Positions 35,396 through 45,458 are shown, counted from the stretch's first letter. The stretch is 64,000 bases of DNA from Actinoplanes regularis (GCF_900188005.1 NZ_FZNR01000032.1:16371-80370); one strand, 5' to 3'. Numbers and translations: made by a program. The notes: generated from the letters alone by a model not told the origin.

Positions 35396-38118
35396 CCGTC
35401 GACCGGGCCGAATTCGGCGACTTCTTCGCGGAGGTGCGGGATGGGCACCGGCCCTTCCGTTGGCAGCGGCGGTTACTCGACCATCTCCTGCACACCGGGA
35501 GGTGGCCGGACCAGTTGGTCGCCCCGACCGGCGCGGGTAAGACCAGCGTAATCGACGTGCACGTGTTCGCCGTGACGTTGATGGCCTGCGGTCACCCGGT
35601 CCGGGTGCCGCGCCGGCTCGCCCTAGTGGTGGACCGCCGGGCTCTGGTCGATGACCAGCACGAGCACGGCCAGCGGATTGCCGGTCTGCTGGCCGAGGCC
35701 GAGGACGGGAGTCTGCTCGGCCGGATGGCGGGCGCTCTCGGATCATTGCGCACGGCGATCGGTGGCCGTCCCCTCACGACCGCGCTGTTGCGTGGCGGCG
35801 CGCCTCCGTCCCGGCAGTGGCTGGAGGACCCGGTCGGCTGCGCGATAATCTGCGCCACCCCGGACATGTGGGGCTCGCGGCTGCTGTTGTCCGGGTACGG
35901 TTCGCGGGCGCAGGCCTGGCCACGAGAGGCCGGGTTACTGGCGTACGACTCGGTGGTTGTAGTCGACGAGGCGCATCTGTCACAGCAGCTGGTCACGACG
36001 GCGCGCCGGGTCGCCGAGCTCGCCGAGGTGGCCGAGGAACCGCTCGGGGTGCCGATCCTGCAGGTCGTGGAGACCACCGCCACCCCACGCGCTGATGCCG
36101 GGGTGGCGGTCGGCGTCGAACCGGCGGATCTGGACGTGGACACGGCGCTGCGGCAGCGGTTGACCGCGATGAAACCGGTCACTCTACTGCCGCTGCCGGT
36201 GTGGCCGATTCCGCGCACTGGCCCAGCCCACAAGAGCGGGGTGACCGTATTAGCGGACGAGGCAGTGCGGCTGCGGGAGAAGTACGGCCGGACGGTCGGC
36301 TGCTTCGTCAACAGCGTCAAGGTGGCCACGGCCGTCGCTCTCGAACTGCGGGGCCGGGGCCAGGAGACGAGACTGATCTGCGGGCGGATGCGACCGTACG
36401 ACGTCGGCCGGTTGCGCCCGCCCATGTCGACGCTGCTCACCATCGGTGGCGACGACACGGTCGACGTCCTGGTCAGTACCCAGAGCCTGGAAGTCGGCGT
36501 CGACCTGGACCTGGCCGCGGCGGTGACCGAACTGGCACCCGGTGGAGCCATCGTGCAGCGAGCCGGCCGGGTCAACCGGCTCGGGTCGCGGGCGACAGAG
36601 GTGGCCGTGATCGTGCCCGCAGGTGAGCTGGCCGCCGATGCCAGGTCCGGGCCGTACGGCCGCAACGACCTCGCGGAGGCTCACTCCTGGCTGGTGGACA
36701 GGTTCGCCGACCCGGTCGGCCTGGCACCCTGGGCACTGCGGGAGCCCCGCCCTCCGGTCCCTGCGGCGCGGCGGGACCTGTGGCAACGACTGGAGTTGGC
36801 CCAGGCGTGGCACCTCGCCCGGACCAGCGACGACCTCGCGGCCCGGCAGGACGACCTGGACCTGTGGCTCAGCGACGACCTGGACGATCCCGAACACGAA
36901 TTCGGGATCGTGGTGCGGCAGGCCCTGCCGGCTGACCGCGCTGATGCCGTACGCCTGATCCAGGCTCTGCCGCCCCGCAAGCACGAGGTGTTTCCGGTCT
37001 CGATCCGGAAGGCGGCGAAGGTTCGGGAAAGGCTGAAGTCCGGTGGGATCCTGATCCGTCCCACCGAGGACCGGCCGCGTTTTCTGCCTCCTGGCGAAGG
37101 AAAACGCCCCGCAGGCCAGGCCGGCTCCAACGGCGACGCCCGCCCGGAGGGTCGGATCCGCCCCGGCGACCTGCTCGTCGTCGACGCCGACGAGGCCCTG
37201 TTCATCACGGACGTGGTCGACCCTGACGGCACCGAACGGGCCGTGGACGTGCTCGAAGCAGCCAACGACATGGACGCCGGCACGTTCGTGTTCCGCATCG
37301 AGCGGATCCCGACCGAACGGGAGGACGACGACCGCCGGATCCTCGACGCCATCGATCCGGAGCAGGACCTCACCGAGCAGCTGAGCGACCTGGGAAAGCA
37401 GCTCGGGTTGACCCACGATCAGCTGGCCGCCGCTGAGTTGACCCCTCATTGGGACGACTCGCAAGACGGCCGACCACGGCTCGTCCGGCTACTCGTCGTC
37501 GGCCTTCACCGGGCGGCCGCCGACGAGGACCTGCGGCAGACCTGGACCCCGAGCCGGGAACCGGTCACCTTGCGCCAGCACGCCGGGGCGGTCGCCGACC
37601 GGGCCGGGATCGTCGCCGACCGACTCCACCTGGACGCCGGGCTGATCGGCGTGCTGAGCCACGCTGGTCTGCACCACGACGACGGCAAGATCGACGAACG
37701 GTTCCAGCGCCTGCTGCGGGGCCGCTCGACACAGCTCGAGCCGCTGGCCAAGAGCCGGGTGCGCAGCACCCGCCGAAACCGGGAACTCCGAGCCCAGGTG
37801 GGGCTACCGGCCGGGTGGCGCCACGAACAACTCTCGGTGGTCGAAGCCTGGGACAAGCTGTCCGAGCTGGAGGAACCCCACCGGGAGCTTGCAGCCCGGC
37901 TGGTCGGCACCAGCCACGGGTACGGCCGGCACGGCTTCCCGCACACCAGCAGGCACCTCACCAGACATCCCGGCGAAACCGCCGTCACCCTGTTCGACGA
38001 GGGGCTGTGGGACGAACTGATCGAACGTACGCATCTGCGTTGGGGGGTGTGGGGCTGCGCGTACCTGGAGGCGCTGCTCCGGGCCGCCGACGGGCAAGTC
38101 TCCGCGGAGGGATCATGA
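35392..38118 (+). CDS. cas3: Cas3 helicase-nuclease, type I-G form with C-terminal HD domain
   Basis: The 908-residue protein has helicase motif I APTGAGKTS, motif II VVVDEAHLSQQL (DEAH), motif III near VVETTATPR, and motif VI IVQRAGRVNRLGS. The HD nuclease lies at the C-terminus (GVLSHAGLHHDDGKIDERFQ), the reverse of the usual HD-helicase order and typical of subtype I-G/I-U Cas3. It unwinds and degrades target DNA after recruitment by the effector complex. Start and stop overlap csb2 and csb3 by four bases each. Confidence 0.93.
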   Translation: MTVDRAEFGDFFAEVRDGHRPFRWQRRLLDHLLHTGRWPDQLVAPTGAGKTSVIDVHVFAVTLMACGHPVRVPRRLALVVDRRALVDDQHEHGQRIAGLLAEAEDGSLLGRMAGALGSLRTAIGGRPLTTALLRGGAPPSRQWLEDPVGCAIICATPDMWGSRLLLSGYGSRAQAWPREAGLLAYDSVVVVDEAHLSQQLVTTARRVAELAEVAEEPLGVPILQVVETTATPRADAGVAVGVEPADLDVDTALRQRLTAMKPVTLLPLPVWPIPRTGPAHKSGVTVLADEAVRLREKYGRTVGCFVNSVKVATAVALELRGRGQETRLICGRMRPYDVGRLRPPMSTLLTIGGDDTVDVLVSTQSLEVGVDLDLAAAVTELAPGGAIVQRAGRVNRLGSRATEVAVIVPAGELAADARSGPYGRNDLAEAHSWLVDRFADPVGLAPWALREPRPPVPAARRDLWQRLELAQAWHLARTSDDLAARQDDLDLWLSDDLDDPEHEFGIVVRQALPADRADAVRLIQALPPRKHEVFPVSIRKAAKVRERLKSGGILIRPTEDRPRFLPPGEGKRPAGQAGSNGDARPEGRIRPGDLLVVDADEALFITDVVDPDGTERAVDVLEAANDMDAGTFVFRIERIPTEREDDDRRILDAIDPEQDLTEQLSDLGKQLGLTHDQLAAAELTPHWDDSQDGRPRLVRLLVVGLHRAAADEDLRQTWTPSREPVTLRQHAGAVADRAGIVADRLHLDAGLIGVLSHAGLHHDDGKIDERFQRLLRGRSTQLEPLAKSRVRSTRRNRELRAQVGLPAGWRHEQLSVVEAWDKLSELEEPHRELAARLVGTSHGYGRHGFPHTSRHLTRHPGETAVTLFDEGLWDELIERTHLRWGVWGCAYLEALLRAADGQVSAEGS

Positions 38119-39167
38119 CCGACTTCGTGCTCACCGGGGCCGACCCGCACATGATGCTGTCGCACCTGGCACTGTGCGGGCTCGCCGCCATCGCCGAGGA
38201 GGAGGGGCTGCGGGACGTGCGGCTGTCCTGGACTCCCGGCATGGGTGCACGGCCGGTCCTCAGTGCCGTGAACGCCACCGCCGAGACGATCGGGGCGGCC
38301 GTCCAGCGGCACGCCGCCCGGCTCGACGACGCCGGAAGCTGGCTGAACCGGCAGCTCAGCGACACGGAGAAGCGTGCGCTGATGAGCCCACGGATCAGCG
38401 TCATAGCCGACATCGACGGGTGGCGTTCGCTGCAGGACCGGCGACACGACGTCCTCGACCAGCTCACCGGGGCGCGGGCGATACTCGACCTCCGACTCAT
38501 CGCCGCGCTCGGCGAGCCCAGCTACTGGCGCCGGAACCACAAAGGCGACCGGCTGCAGGACGACGGCGCCAGCCGGATGGAGATGCAACCTCGCAACCAG
38601 GGGTCCGAGTTCGTCGGCAACCGGCTCCGCCCGCTGGCCGCGGCGGTCGCCGCCCGCACCCCCGCACTGATCAGCGACGGGTTGCGCGGCCATAACATCC
38701 GCGACGAGATCGGCAAGGACGACACCCAGAGCCGTACGCCCACCGGTCTGGCCGACCCCGGACCCACCGACAACGCGCTGGCCTGGTGCGCGCTCTGGGG
38801 CATCTCGCAGCTCCCCATAGCGCTGCGCCGCGACGACTTCGCACGAACAACCGCCCACCTCGGACGCGGCACTGCCGGATACTTCGCACTGCCGGTCTGG
38901 TCTGGCCGGTGGCGAAGCGCCCGGTACCGCAGCGTCGCCGCCAGCGCCCACCTCACCCGGTTCGTCGAAAGCGGACTCACCCCCGGCGGCGTCGTCCGGC
39001 CGGCCGGTCCGAACGGCGTCACCGCCGTCGGCACGGCGGCTCGCGAGTGGCTGGCTGCCCGAGGCGTCACCGGCGTCGTCCGCTTCGAAGTACGACGCTT
39101 CGGCAGCGCCAGCGCCCCGGAACGGCGGGCGGCGCGCGGCGCGATCCTGAAGACCGGCCGGTCCTGA
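38115..39167 (+). CDS. csb3: Type I-G (I-U) protein Csb3 (Cas8-like large subunit)
   Basis: The start at 38115 overlaps the cas3 stop (ATGA); the longer frame to 37449 lies inside cas3. The 350-residue protein begins MTDFVLTGADPHMMLSHLAL and contains DLRLIAALGEPSYWRRNHKG and GLADPGPTDNALAWCALWGI, matching the Csb3 pattern. In the Geobacter reference system this gene is cas8u2. It is thought to be the large subunit that recognises PAM and recruits Cas3. TGATG links it to cas4-cas1. Confidence 0.85.
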   Translation: MTDFVLTGADPHMMLSHLALCGLAAIAEEEGLRDVRLSWTPGMGARPVLSAVNATAETIGAAVQRHAARLDDAGSWLNRQLSDTEKRALMSPRISVIADIDGWRSLQDRRHDVLDQLTGARAILDLRLIAALGEPSYWRRNHKGDRLQDDGASRMEMQPRNQGSEFVGNRLRPLAAAVAARTPALISDGLRGHNIRDEIGKDDTQSRTPTGLADPGPTDNALAWCALWGISQLPIALRRDDFARTTAHLGRGTAGYFALPVWSGRWRSARYRSVAASAHLTRFVESGLTPGGVVRPAGPNGVTAVGTAAREWLAARGVTGVVRFEVRRFGSASAPERRAARGAILKTGRS

Positions 39168-40759
39168 TGTCTGAGCTGATCCCGATCAGCCTGGTCGCCC
39201 ATCATGCGTTCTGCCCCCGCCGTGCCTGGCTGGAGGCGATGGGCGAGGCGACCGACACCCATCAGGTGGCGGCCGGCATCCAGGCGCATACACCGGCCGA
39301 CGACCCGGCGGGTTCGCGTTCCCGCAGGCACCGGGCCGTCGACGTGGTCAGTCACGACCTCGGCGTGATCGGGCGCTGCGACACCGTCGAGCTGGACGAC
39401 GACGCCGCCATGACGGTGGTCGAGCACAAAGCCACCCCGATCCGTCGACGTCCCGAAGTCACCGAGCCGATGCGAGTTCAGGTCGCGCTCCTAGCCGGGG
39501 CACTGGCCGACATGGGTTACCCGGTAGCCGGACAAGCGATCTACTTCACCAACCACAGAACCCGGGTCGAGGTGATCCTCTCCGCCGAAGACAAGGCGCT
39601 CGCCCGGGAGATGGCGACAGCCACCGCCCGCACCCTCGCGTCCGACCAGGCACCACCACCGTTGGAGGACGACCGGCGCTGTTCCCGATGCTCGCACATC
39701 TCGGTCTGCCTGCCCGACGAGCGTGCGCTGGAGCCGGTCACCCGTCGCATCGTCGTCGCCGACCCGGACACCCAGGTTCTGCACCTGACGACAGCGGGCT
39801 CGCGGGCGTACATCAACCGGGGTCGGATTGAGGTGAGCAAGAGCGGCGAGAAGCTGGGCACCTTCCCGATCGAACGGGTCCAGGGCCTCGTGGTGCACGG
39901 CAACGTCGACCTCTCCAGCGGACTCATCCGAGAACTGTTGTGGCGCAGTCTGTCCGTCGTCTGGTGCACCAGCTCCGGCCGAGTCACCGGATGGGCCCAA
40001 CCCGCCCAGGGGCCCAACGGCGGTCCCCGGCTGCTGCAGCACGTCGCGTCCCACAACGGGCGCATCGATCTGGCCCGGCAGTTCATCGCGGCGAAGATCG
40101 CCAACCAGGCAACACTCCTGCGCCGTCATAGCACCGAGACCGATGTCGTCGCCCGGCTACGTGCCCTGCAACGGCATGTCCTTGACGCGCCGTCACTCAC
40201 CGACCTCTTCGGTATCGAAGGAGAAGCTGCGGCACGCTACTTCGAAAACTTCCTGACCATGATTAGGCCAAAGATCATCGATGCAGAAGAACTGGCCTTC
40301 TCCACCCGGACCCGACGCCCCGCCCGCGACCCCGTCAACGCTGCCCTGAACTTCTGCTACGGCCTGGCCACGGCGGATGCGCTACGGGCCGTCGTCGCAT
40401 GTGGACTCGACCCGAACGCGGGATTCCTGCACAGCAGCGGCCGCAACAAGCCCGCCCTGGCACTCGATCTGGTAGAGGAGTTCAGGGCGCCGGTCGCCGA
40501 CTCGGTCGTGATCAATGCGTTCAACAACGGCGAACTCCGTACCCGAGACTTCTCGACGGCCCTGGGCACGACACGACTTGGCGAGCGGGGGCGCAGGGCG
40601 CTGATCGCCGGCTACGAACGTCGTGTCACCGGGAAATTCCGCCACCCCATCTTCGGTTACGACGTGACCTGGCGGCGGGCTATGGAAATCCAGGCACGCC
40701 TTGTTCTCGGTGTCATCGACGGCACCCAGCCCCGCTACCAAGGAATCAAAATCCGGTGA
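39167..40759 (+). CDS. cas4-cas1: Cas4-Cas1 fusion protein
   Basis: The 530-residue fusion starts at 39167; upstream frame to 38786 is antisense-free csb3 sequence and is rejected. Residues 1-190 are Cas4: first Cys in AFCPRRAWLEA, nuclease Asp in GVIGRCDTVEL, Glu-x-Lys in VVEHKAT, and the C-terminal RCSRCSHISVC cluster. Residues 195-530 are Cas1: Glu in FGIEGEAAARYFENF, His in GFLHSSG, Asp in LALDLVEEF. Cas4 trims and orients PAM-containing prespacers and Cas1 integrates them. The fusion is typical of subtype I-G. Confidence 0.93.
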   Translation: MSELIPISLVAHHAFCPRRAWLEAMGEATDTHQVAAGIQAHTPADDPAGSRSRRHRAVDVVSHDLGVIGRCDTVELDDDAAMTVVEHKATPIRRRPEVTEPMRVQVALLAGALADMGYPVAGQAIYFTNHRTRVEVILSAEDKALAREMATATARTLASDQAPPPLEDDRRCSRCSHISVCLPDERALEPVTRRIVVADPDTQVLHLTTAGSRAYINRGRIEVSKSGEKLGTFPIERVQGLVVHGNVDLSSGLIRELLWRSLSVVWCTSSGRVTGWAQPAQGPNGGPRLLQHVASHNGRIDLARQFIAAKIANQATLLRRHSTETDVVARLRALQRHVLDAPSLTDLFGIEGEAAARYFENFLTMIRPKIIDAEELAFSTRTRRPARDPVNAALNFCYGLATADALRAVVACGLDPNAGFLHSSGRNKPALALDLVEEFRAPVADSVVINAFNNGELRTRDFSTALGTTRLGERGRRALIAGYERRVTGKFRHPIFGYDVTWRRAMEIQARLVLGVIDGTQPRYQGIKIR

Positions 40760-41058
40760 GCGTTGACGATGTCCGGCGCTACCTCATCGCGTACGATGTA
40801 GCCGACGATGTACGTCGTACAAAAGTCGCCAAGAAGCTCGAATCATACGGCGACCGAGTCCAGTACAGCGTTTTCGTCGTGGATATCCGCCCGGCCAAGC
40901 TGGTGCGGCTGCGAGCCCAGCTGATCGCCCTCATCGACCAGTCCACCGACTCGGTGCTCTTCGGAAACCTCGGCGCACTTCGTGAAAGCCGGAGCCGATC
41001 CCTCGACGTCATCGGACGCAGCCGCCCGGTCACTGGTCACGGCCCGGCGATCCTGTGA
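40756..41058 (+). CDS. cas2: CRISPR adaptation protein Cas2
   Basis: The start is GTG at 40756 overlapping the cas4-cas1 stop (GTGA). The 100-residue protein has RRYLIAYDVADDVRRTKVAK, with the conserved Asp of the ferredoxin fold, then DRVQYSVFVVDIRPAKL. It forms the central dimer of the Cas1-Cas2 integrase. It is the last gene of the operon; the CRISPR leader follows. Confidence 0.93.
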   Translation: MSVDDVRRYLIAYDVADDVRRTKVAKKLESYGDRVQYSVFVVDIRPAKLVRLRAQLIALIDQSTDSVLFGNLGALRESRSRSLDVIGRSRPVTGHGPAIL

Positions 41059-41293
41059 CCTAACAGGCAGCAGCGTGTGCGCTCATCCGCAATATCGTTC
41101 GAGTCGAGTCCACGTGCGAAGGCTCCGTTGTGCCGCCGTTGAGCGCTCACCCTTCGCGCACTTCTGAGCAGGTGTTACGGGCCTCCCGACAGGCGGGTCG
41201 AGGGCGCTGCGGCGGGGTGGGGCAGCTGCCGCACAACACCCTTCGCAACAGCGGTGCCGAATCCCAGCTCAGCGTGGGTAATATCGGGCCCCA
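41059..41293 (+). promoter_or_regulatory. CRISPR leader between cas2 and the array
   Basis: These 235 bases hold no gene. Their place between cas2 and the first repeat, and the repeat polymorphism that marks this end as the growing end, identify the leader. It should contain the pre-crRNA promoter and the Cas1-Cas2 docking site. I do not see a convincing -35/-10 pair. Confidence 0.7.
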
Positions 41294-44243
41294 GGCGCAG
41301 CTCCTCCGGGAGCTGCCCTTCATTGAGGCAGCGCTGCGTCGTTGCGCTGGTCAGCCTCGGCGGCTTCCCGGCGCAGCTCCTCCGGGAGCTGCCCTTCATT
41401 GAGGCGTACGGCTCAAGAGCCAGGCGTCGCACCTGCTGTCCGGCGCAGCTCCTCCGGGAGCTGCCCTTCATTGAGGCTGGGATGCCGTTGACGGTGGCGA
41501 CCCATCCGGCGGGCGCAGCTCCTCCGGGAGCTGCCCTTCATTGAGGCCTGGAGGAAGTTGACCCGCTTGGCGACCTGGCGGGGCGCAGCTCCTCCGGGAG
41601 CTGCCCTTCATTGAGGCACCGACGACCCGGCAGCCGGCACGCACTATCCGCTCCGGGGGCGCAGCTCCTCCGGGAGCTGCCCTTCATTGAGGCATCGGCC
41701 TTGTGGCGGAGGAGGTCGACGCGCTCGGCGGCGCAGCTCCTCCGGGAGCTGCCCTTCATTGAGGCGACACCGCCCGCGGGCTGGTCGTCGAGGTGTACGC
41801 CGGCGCAGCTCCTCCGGGAGCTGCCCTTCATTGAGGCGTCCTCGGCCGGTCCGCGTCCCGGGGCGTGTACGAGGGCGCAGCTCCTCCGGGAGCTGCCCTT
41901 CATTGAGGCATGGCGACCATGCGCCGGGTCACCGAGTCGCCGAGGATGGCGCAGCTCCTCCGGGAGCTGCCCTTCATTGAGGCTTCTCCCCACCCCGGTG
42001 GATCAGCGAGCCGATCGGGCGCAGCTCCTCCGGGAGCTGCCCTTCATTGAGGCACGATGTTGCAGCTGCATGCGGGTATGTCCGCGACGGCGCGGCGCAG
42101 CTCCTCCGGGAGCTGCCCTTCATTGAGGCTGGGTGCGCGTGTTGAATAGATTCGCGCGATGATCACTGGGCGCAGCTCCTCCGGGAGCTGCCCTTCATTG
42201 AGGCACGTGCCGCTGCCCGCCGCTCCGCGTGGTGGTCCACCGGCGCAGCTCCTCCGGGAGCTGCCCTTCATTGAGGCCTGAAGAAGCCGTCCGATGAGGC
42301 GGATGGGTTCGCGGCGCAGCTCCTCCGGGAGCTGCCCTTCATTGAGGCGAGGCCGAACGCGCGCCGGATGACCCGTGGGCTTACGTCGCAGCTCCTCCGG
42401 GAGCTGCCCTTCATTGAGGCATCTGGATCATCGCCGGTGAGGACCAAGCCTCCGCGTCGCAGCTCCTCCGGGAGCTGCCCTTCATTGAGGCACCGACCAG
42501 TGCTGTCCCGCGCGGGAGCATGAGCAGGTCGCAGCTCCTCCGGGAGCTGCCCTTCATTGAGGCACATCGTGCGGGTACACGTCGTCCTGGGCGAGCGGTC
42601 GCAGCTCCTCCGGGAGCTGCCCTTCATTGAGGCGACTTCGACATCCGCAAGGAGGCGCTCGGCCTGGCCGGTCGCAGCTCCTCCGGGAGCTGCCCTTCAT
42701 TGAGGCGGGTTGCCGGCGCGGGCGAGGATGTCGGCGACCTGGTCGCAGCTCCTCCGGGAGCTGCCCTTCATTGAGGCCAGGTGTCAAGGTTGGCCGGGCC
42801 ACGCTCGAGATGGCCGTGTCGCAGCTCCTCCGGGAGCTGCCCTTCATTGAGGCACCGACGCGAACGGCGAGCCGCCCGGGCGGACCGTCGCAGCTCCTCC
42901 GGGAGCTGCCCTTCATTGAGGCTGCCCGTCCCCGGGGTAGGCGCGGGAGTAGATGCCGTTGTCGCAGCTCCTCCGGGAGCTGCCCTTCATTGAGGCCCCT
43001 GGGCCGACGACGACGGGGAGGCCCTGGCCGGCAAGCGTCGCAGCTCCTCCGGGAGCTGCCCTTCATTGAGGCGACCTGGCGCTGATCCCCCGGATCGAAC
43101 CGATCCCCGGTCGCAGCTCCTCCGGGAGCTGCCCTTCATTGAGGCATGCTCCAGTCGAACGGCCGCGGCAACGGAGCCAGGTCGCAGCTCCTCCGGGAGC
43201 TGCCCTTCATTGAGGCCGGGTGAGCGGCGGCGTGTCGATTGCCGGGCAGACAGATGTCGCAGCTCCTCCGGGAGCTGCCCTTCATTGAGGCATCCAGGGC
43301 CGAAACATCCGCTGGACGGTGCCCCAGGAGTCGCAGCTCCTCCGGGAGCTGCCCTTCATTGAGGCTTCGCCTGGTCGACGACCAGGGTCCGCTGCGTGTG
43401 TCGCAGCTCCTCCGGGAGCTGCCCTTCATTGAGGCGACTCCCACGCGAGGCGGCGCGCGGTCTCCTGGTCGTAGGTCGCAGCTCCTCCGGGAGCTGCCCT
43501 TCATTGAGGCCGCGACGGCTCCAAGGGCGTCGAGGAGTGGAAGAAGTCGCAGCTCCTCCGGGAGCTGCCCTTCATTGAGGCCGCGAGAATCACGCCGGAA
43601 CGCCGATGGCGACAACCCGGTCGCAGCTCCTCCGGGAGCTGCCCTTCATTGAGGCATTCCGCCCTCGTCGCCGCCGAACGATCCGTCCTCGGGTCGCAGC
43701 TCCTCCGGGAGCTGCCCTTCATTGAGGCGAGGGCTGGTGGCAGGTCCCGGACGGGCTACTCAGTCGCAGCTCCTCCGGGAGCTGCCCTTCATTGAGGCAT
43801 GCCGGCGATGCGGCGGGCGCGGTCGAGTGGGGTGGTCGCAGCTCCTCCGGGAGCTGCCCTTCATTGAGGCAGGCGGCAGTCGCGGACGTCGGCGTGCGGC
43901 GGGATCGGTCGCAGCTCCTCTGGGAGCTGCCCTTCATTGAGGCGCGATACACCGGCCGGCCGCGGTGTCGATCCGGGGCGCGGGTCGCAGCTCCTCCGGG
44001 AGCTGCCCTTCATTGAGGCTCGTCGGATCCGGACGAGATCGCCTACTACATCGGCGACCGTCGCAGCTCCTCCGGGAGCTGCCCTTCATTGAGGCACGTT
44101 GACGAACACGTTCATCGCGAACGGCAACGACGTGGTCGCAGCTCCTCCGGGAGCTGCCCTTCATTGAGGCCGGGCGGGGAAGACACGAAGCAGGTGGGCC
44201 CACTGGGGTCGCAGCTCCTCCGGGAGCTGCCCTTCATTGAGGC
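41294..44243 (+). CRISPR. CRISPR array, 41 repeats of 36 bases, 40 spacers
   Basis: By hand count there are 41 repeats and 40 spacers of 33-41 bases. Each repeat begins G(G/T)CGCAGCTCC, folds into a 7-base stem (CAGCTCC/GGAGCTG) with loop TCCG, and ends CTTCATTGAGGC, an ATTGARRC-like 3' handle. This handle supports transcription on the plus strand, away from cas2. Repeats 1-15 (41294-42348) have G at position 2; repeats 16-41 (42385-44243) have T. Repeat 37 (43908-43943) has one C-to-T change in the loop region. The last repeat is intact. Confidence 0.98.
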
Positions 44244-44357
44244 GCGGTTCGGTTCGGCACGCTGGACCCGGGCGTCACCCTTGTCGAGAAGCCGTTCTCC
44301 GAGTCCGACCTGCTGCAGAAGATCCGGCAGGTACTCGACAGCGCCCCGACAACCTGA
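44244..44357 (+). pseudogene. C-terminal remnant of a receiver domain
   Basis: Directly after the last repeat, the plus strand reads LDPGVTLVEKPFSESDLLQK and IRQVLDSAPTT, then a stop at 44357. The KPFSxxxLLxKIRQVLD pattern is the last helix and conserved Lys region of a response-regulator receiver, probably of a hybrid histidine kinase. No start or upstream part is present, since the CRISPR array occupies that place. The array or the DNA block carrying it therefore cuts into an older gene. Confidence 0.7.
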
Positions 44358-45026
44358 CCGGCGAGGCGTACGTGGGAGATCAGCCCGGAAGACGGGCGCT
44401 TCGACTCCGCGGTGGGCGCTATCGTCTCGAAGATCAAGGGCTCGTGGCGGGAGCGGGGACAGTTCCCTGCGGGCGCCTTGTTCGCGAGTTGACCGCCTGA
44501 GTGACCGGCCGTCAACCTTGAAGTCCTGCGTCAACCGTCGCTCCTGGTCGGCGATCTGGCATGGCGCGAACCGGTCAAACGCCCTGGTAGCGGGTCGCCG
44601 GTGACGGTGGTGGGGTGGTTCGCGTGGTGCAACGTACGGCCCGCTGTCACAGCAGTTCAGCACCGGTTTCCCGGCGCTGAACTGATTGCCTTCCGGGGTC
44701 GTGCAGCAGCGGTCAGTGATCTAGAGATTCGCTGAGTTTCTTGAGTGCGGGCGCGGGCCGGCCGCGCTCGGCCTGCTGGCGGCCTGCGGCCGGCATCGGC
44801 CGGCGCGCCGGCCGTACATGCTCAAAGCCGTGACGATCGCTGAGCGTGGCTGATCTCCGCTGTTGCTTCCGGCGATCGCTGCCGCATCGCTTCGCGGCTT
44901 GCCACCGAATACTCGGGGAACGGTTGCTCTGTGGCTCACCGTATTGTCGGCTGTCCCCGTTGGGGTCCGGGCCGTCGACCTTCCGATTTGCTATCCGAAG
45001 GCGGAACCCGCCGGGATGATCACAGT
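44358..45026. other. Gap without recognisable gene
   Basis: These 669 bases hold no gene I can support on either strand. A 72-codon minus-strand frame (44721-44939) lacks a start site and family likeness. A hairpin at 44653-44684 and a very G+C-rich palindromic patch near 44790-44815 are the only structures. The block probably consists of decayed sequence at the edge of the CRISPR island. Confidence 0.5.
44653..44684. terminator. Hairpin, possible terminator
   Basis: CAGTTCAGC and GCTGAACTG form a perfect nine-base-pair stem around a 14-base loop. No T-run follows, as is usual in high-G+C actinobacteria. It could end CRISPR transcription some 400 bases after the last repeat, or be a leftover element end. 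Confidence 0.4.
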
Positions 45027-45458
45027 ATGACGGACGCTGCTGGTCAGGCCGAGTATCCGGTGGTCATGGACGTAGCCGACTGGACTTTCATCGACGGAAC
45101 CATGGACAACGAGATCCAGGGCATCCGCGAGCGACGCTGGCGAGAAGATGGACAGGACCCCGCGTGGGCCGAGCTGGAACAGCTGGGCGCGAGTATCCGT
45201 CAGGCGGGCTGGGAACAACTTCCCGACTGGCCAGACACCTACGAAGCCCTACAGAGCTGGCCCACACCGGGTCGTACGGAAGCGATGCGGCTGTCGGCCC
45301 GGCAGTGGGGCCTCGTCGTGACCGCGCTTGAAAGTGCCGCCGATATCGATGAGCCGGAAGATGCCGCGACCTCGCGGCGCATCGCCGCCCTGGTGCGCGA
45401 ACGACTCGCTGATCAGGGACTCAATCCCGTGCCCGTGGTGCGATCTCGATCCGACTGA
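45027..45458 (+). CDS. Hypothetical acidic protein
   Basis: The start at 45027 (MTDAAGQAEYPVVMDVADWT) gives 143 residues; the open frame extends to 44931 without protein likeness. The product is acidic and tryptophan-rich, with no signal peptide, membrane segment or known motif. WGLVVTALESAADIDEPEDA and SRRIAALVRERLADQGL suggest a helical C-terminal half. Small acidic proteins like this are sometimes immunity or antitoxin-type proteins, but nothing adjacent supports that here. Confidence 0.6.
   Translation: MTDAAGQAEYPVVMDVADWTFIDGTMDNEIQGIRERRWREDGQDPAWAELEQLGASIRQAGWEQLPDWPDTYEALQSWPTPGRTEAMRLSARQWGLVVTALESAADIDEPEDAATSRRIAALVRERLADQGLNPVPVVRSRSD

Noticed and set aside
41175..44604. Many frames across the array coding repeated peptides such as MKGSSRRSCA or QLLRELPFIEA
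   Set aside because: They are translations of the CRISPR repeat in different frames; the repeat-spacer structure explains them fully.
44721..44939. A 72-codon minus-strand frame after the CRISPR array
   Set aside because: No start site, no family likeness, and skewed composition in a palindromic G+C-rich patch.
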